DNA of 25,177 nt, taken from an uncultured Collinsella sp. (GTDB lineage: Bacteria; Actinomycetota; Coriobacteriia; Coriobacteriales; Coriobacteriaceae). Numbering within the stretch: the stretch's first letter is position 1; each line of letters starts with the position of its first letter. The notes under the pieces are model-generated. The model saw only the letters and a program-made list of their open reading frames with translations, ran no database searches and was not told the origin of the DNA. The DNA lies in NCBI GenBank assembly GCA_900544645.1, contig UQWG01000026.1, forward strand, positions 1 to 25,177, read 5' to 3'. A program made the translations under genes and the position numbers. Shown here piece after piece: positions 23,323-25,177 of this stretch.

Positions 23323-24018
23323 ATGGACGAGAAGAACGAAGAGCTCGTGGACGCGCAGATCGTCGAAGAGGACAGCCGCGTGTATGGGCACGCCGAGGGC
23401 GAGCCTGGTGGCGAGGTCGCTGACGAGCCGGCGCTGGTGCTGGGCGATGACGACCCGCACGATGCCGAGCTGCACGAGAAGATTCTTTCGGAGGAGTGCG
23501 CCTGGAAGGGCAAGATCCTCGACGTCCACCGTCTTGAGGTTGAGCTGCCCAACGGTCGCCGCAGCGCCCGCGATATCGTTCGCCATCCGGGTGCGGCGGC
23601 TGTTGTGGCACTGACCGAGAGCGGCAAGATCGTACTGGTGCGTCAGTACCGCACCGCCATCGACCGCGTGACGGTCGAGATTCCCGCCGGCAAGCTCGAT
23701 CCAGGCGAGGACCCGCTCGATTGCGCCAAGCGCGAGCTGCATGAGGAGACGGGCTTTAGGGCTGGTCGCATTCGCTTTTTGACGTCGATTGTCACGTCCT
23801 GTGGCTTCTGTGACGAGATCATTCACATCTACCTGGCCACCAAGCTCGAGTTCGATGCACCCAACCCCGATGATGACGAGTTTGTCAACGTGGACCTCGT
23901 ACCGCTGCACGAGCTGATCGACGCCGTGCTCGACGGCAAGATCGAAGACGCCAAGACCGTCGTGGGCGCCTTGGCCTGCGATAGCATCGCGCACCGCCTT
24001 GGGGGCACGGAGCTTTAA
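23323..24018 (+). CDS. NUDIX hydrolase, ADP-ribose pyrophosphatase type
   Basis: 231 aa. The ATG at 23323 is nine bases after AGAGGA; another ATG at 23314 lies too close to it. The Nudix box is complete: Gly123, Glu129, then REL-HEETGF with Arg137, Glu138, Glu141 and Glu142. IVLVRQYRTAIDR and EIPAGKLDPGE before it are typical of ADP-ribose pyrophosphatases (NudF type), which cleave ADP-ribose to AMP and ribose-5-phosphate. Residues 1-52 are an extra acidic, low-complexity extension not found in short family members. It follows purD by 21 nt and is probably co-transcribed. Substrate preference is inferred from the motif context. Confidence 0.9.
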   Translation: MDEKNEELVDAQIVEEDSRVYGHAEGEPGGEVADEPALVLGDDDPHDAELHEKILSEECAWKGKILDVHRLEVELPNGRRSARDIVRHPGAAAVVALTESGKIVLVRQYRTAIDRVTVEIPAGKLDPGEDPLDCAKRELHEETGFRAGRIRFLTSIVTSCGFCDEIIHIYLATKLEFDAPNPDDDEFVNVDLVPLHELIDAVLDGKIEDAKTVVGALACDSIAHRLGGTEL

Positions 24019-24030
24019 CGAGTGGGGATA

Positions 24031-24069
24031 GCCCTGGGACAAGTACTACTGATTGCTTTGTCCCAGGGC
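24031..24069 (+). terminator. Strong hairpin after the NUDIX gene
   Basis: A perfect 12-bp stem (24031-24042 with 24058-24069) closes a 15-nt loop. There is no following T-tract, so it may be a weak terminator or an mRNA 3' stabiliser. It lies 12 nt after the stop. Confidence 0.6.
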
Positions 24070-24100
24070 CTTACGTTGCTGATATTTCTTTGAGGATCAC

Positions 24101-25177
24101 ATGCTGAAGAGGTTTCTTTCGTATTACAAGCCCCAGATGGGGCTTTTTGTTGCTGATACTGTTTGTGCTCTGGTGCTTGCCGCCATTGACCTGGCGTTCC
24201 CCATTATCCTGCGCAATTTGACCGGTGGGCTGTTTACTCAGGGTCAGGCTGCCATTATGCAGGCGCTCGGCATGATTGCGGTGGGCTTGGTGCTGATGTA
24301 TGCCGTCCGCTGCGCCTGCCGCTACTTTGTGAGCTATTGGGGTCACGTGATGGGCGCACGCATGGAGTCCAAGATGCGCGAGGACCTGTTCGACCAGTAT
24401 GAGCGCTTTAGCTTTGCGTACTTCGACCGCAACAGCTCGGGCGACATGATGAGCCGCGTGGTCAACGACCTGTTCGATATCTGCGAGGCGGCGCACCACG
24501 TGCCCGAGTGGATCATCATCTGCGGCATCGAGATCATCGGCTCGTTTGTGATTCTCTTTACCATCGCCCCGGTGCTGGCGCTCGCCATGGCCGTGGTGAC
24601 GGCGGCGTTTGCGGTCATCATGTTTTGGCAGAACATGCGCATGCGCGAGGTCTTTAGCGACAACCGCAAAAAAATCAGCGGCATCAATGCGCAGCTGCAG
24701 GATTCGCTGGCGGGCATGCGCGTGGTCAAGAGCTTTGCCAATGAGGAGACCGAACGCTTCAAGTTCCGCGCCTCCAACAATCGCTACCTTTCGTCCAAGG
24801 AGAACATGTACCACGCCATGGGCGTCTATACCGCGACGTATGGCCTGCTCTCGGGTGTGCTCTATGTGATCGTGGTGCTGCTGGGCGGCTGGCTGGTCGC
24901 CCAGGGACAGCTGCAGGCGGTCGATATGGCGACCTTCGCGCTCTACATTTCGCTGTTCTGCACGCCGCTCGAGACACTCGTCAATTCGGCCGAAACGTAT
25001 CAGAAGGCTATCGCCGGCTTTAAGCGTATGGACGAGGTGCTCTCGACCGCGCCGGATATCCAGGACAAGCCGGGCGCCACGGATCTGCAGGTGACTGCCG
25101 GCGCCGTGGAGTATCACGACGTGTGCTTTAACTACGAGGATGTTGAGCTGGGCGAGGGCGATGCCGACGAGCGTCCC
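24101..25177 (+). CDS. ABC exporter, membrane domain and start of ATPase domain (partial)
   Basis: 359 residues are visible and the frame stays open to the end. ATG 24101 follows TGAGGATC. The protein is a type I ABC exporter half-transporter: a short N-terminal helix (MLKRFLSYYK), membrane helices around 13-38, 52-79, two between 125 and 175, and two between 235 and 290, with the conserved cytosolic segments SYYFDRNSSGDMMSR-like (FAYFDRNSSGD near 106-116) and GMRVVKSFANEE. The nucleotide-binding domain begins at about residue 335 (VEYHDVCFNYED) and its Walker motifs lie beyond the window. The sequence resembles MsbA/LmrA-type or Coriobacteriia multidrug/lipid exporters; substrate is unknown. 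An acidic insert (ELGEGDADE) interrupts the first strands of the ATPase domain. Confidence 0.9.
   Translation, partial: MLKRFLSYYKPQMGLFVADTVCALVLAAIDLAFPIILRNLTGGLFTQGQAAIMQALGMIAVGLVLMYAVRCACRYFVSYWGHVMGARMESKMREDLFDQYERFSFAYFDRNSSGDMMSRVVNDLFDICEAAHHVPEWIIICGIEIIGSFVILFTIAPVLALAMAVVTAAFAVIMFWQNMRMREVFSDNRKKISGINAQLQDSLAGMRVVKSFANEETERFKFRASNNRYLSSKENMYHAMGVYTATYGLLSGVLYVIVVLLGGWLVAQGQLQAVDMATFALYISLFCTPLETLVNSAETYQKAIAGFKRMDEVLSTAPDIQDKPGATDLQVTAGAVEYHDVCFNYEDVELGEGDADERP

Noticed and set aside
24071..25117. A 348-aa minus-strand frame at the right end
   Set aside because: The opposite strand encodes a clear ABC exporter; the minus frame is His/Ala/Asp-rich shadow sequence.

Overview
The window looks like a near-origin piece of a high-GC Actinomycetota chromosome, most likely class Coriobacteriia and probably Collinsella or a close relative. 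The reasons are gyrB-gyrA followed by an Ile/Ala tRNA cluster (also seen in other actinobacteria), the GC-rich codon use, the SSB, S18 and TypA sequence types, and a Gram-positive pilus locus. The genus is inferred from protein character, not from a database search.

Layout. (1) 1-3590: the 3' end of gyrB, gyrA with an acidic N-terminal extension, a strong terminator, a 142-nt near-perfect inverted repeat, then a promoter-tRNA-Ile(GAU)-tRNA-Ala(UGC)-tRNA-Ile(GAU)-terminator unit. (2) 3706-7095: a bifunctional-nuclease-family protein, two unrecognised small proteins and the ribosome-associated GTPase typA. (3) 7096-13046: a pilus/adhesin locus behind a long AT-rich leader. It has a 1250-aa multidomain tip/adhesin-like subunit and, overlapping its stop codon, a 550-aa backbone-like pilin. 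Both have unusual sortase-type sorting signals (LPEAG and MPSMG), and no sortase gene is present in the window. (4) 13047-14988, minus strand: a secreted bactofilin-like beta-helix fused to membrane helices, and a TRIC-family channel. (5) 15124-16393: a gene for a PD-(D/E)XK/DUF559-like protein enclosed by two 80-nt inverted repeats, each carrying its own palindrome with a conserved loop. This is the best candidate for an undescribed mobile or selfish unit. (6) 16425-16737, minus strand: tRNA-Ser(CGA) and tRNA-Ser(GGA) with terminators and a promoter. (7) 16738-18953: a noncoding region with DnaA-box-like sites, then rpsF-ssb-rpsR-rplI. (8) 19107-25177: dnaB, purA, purD, a NUDIX hydrolase and the 5' part of an ABC exporter.

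How the genes work together. The housekeeping genes cover DNA topology (gyrase), replication (SSB, DnaB), translation (S6, S18, L9, TypA, tRNAs) and purine synthesis (PurA, PurD). The accessory material sits in two islands between conserved blocks: the pilus locus and the palindrome-flanked nuclease gene next to tRNA-Ser. Many long antisense open frames opposite gyrA, typA, the ribosomal operon and purD are by-products of GC-rich codon use and are not annotated.
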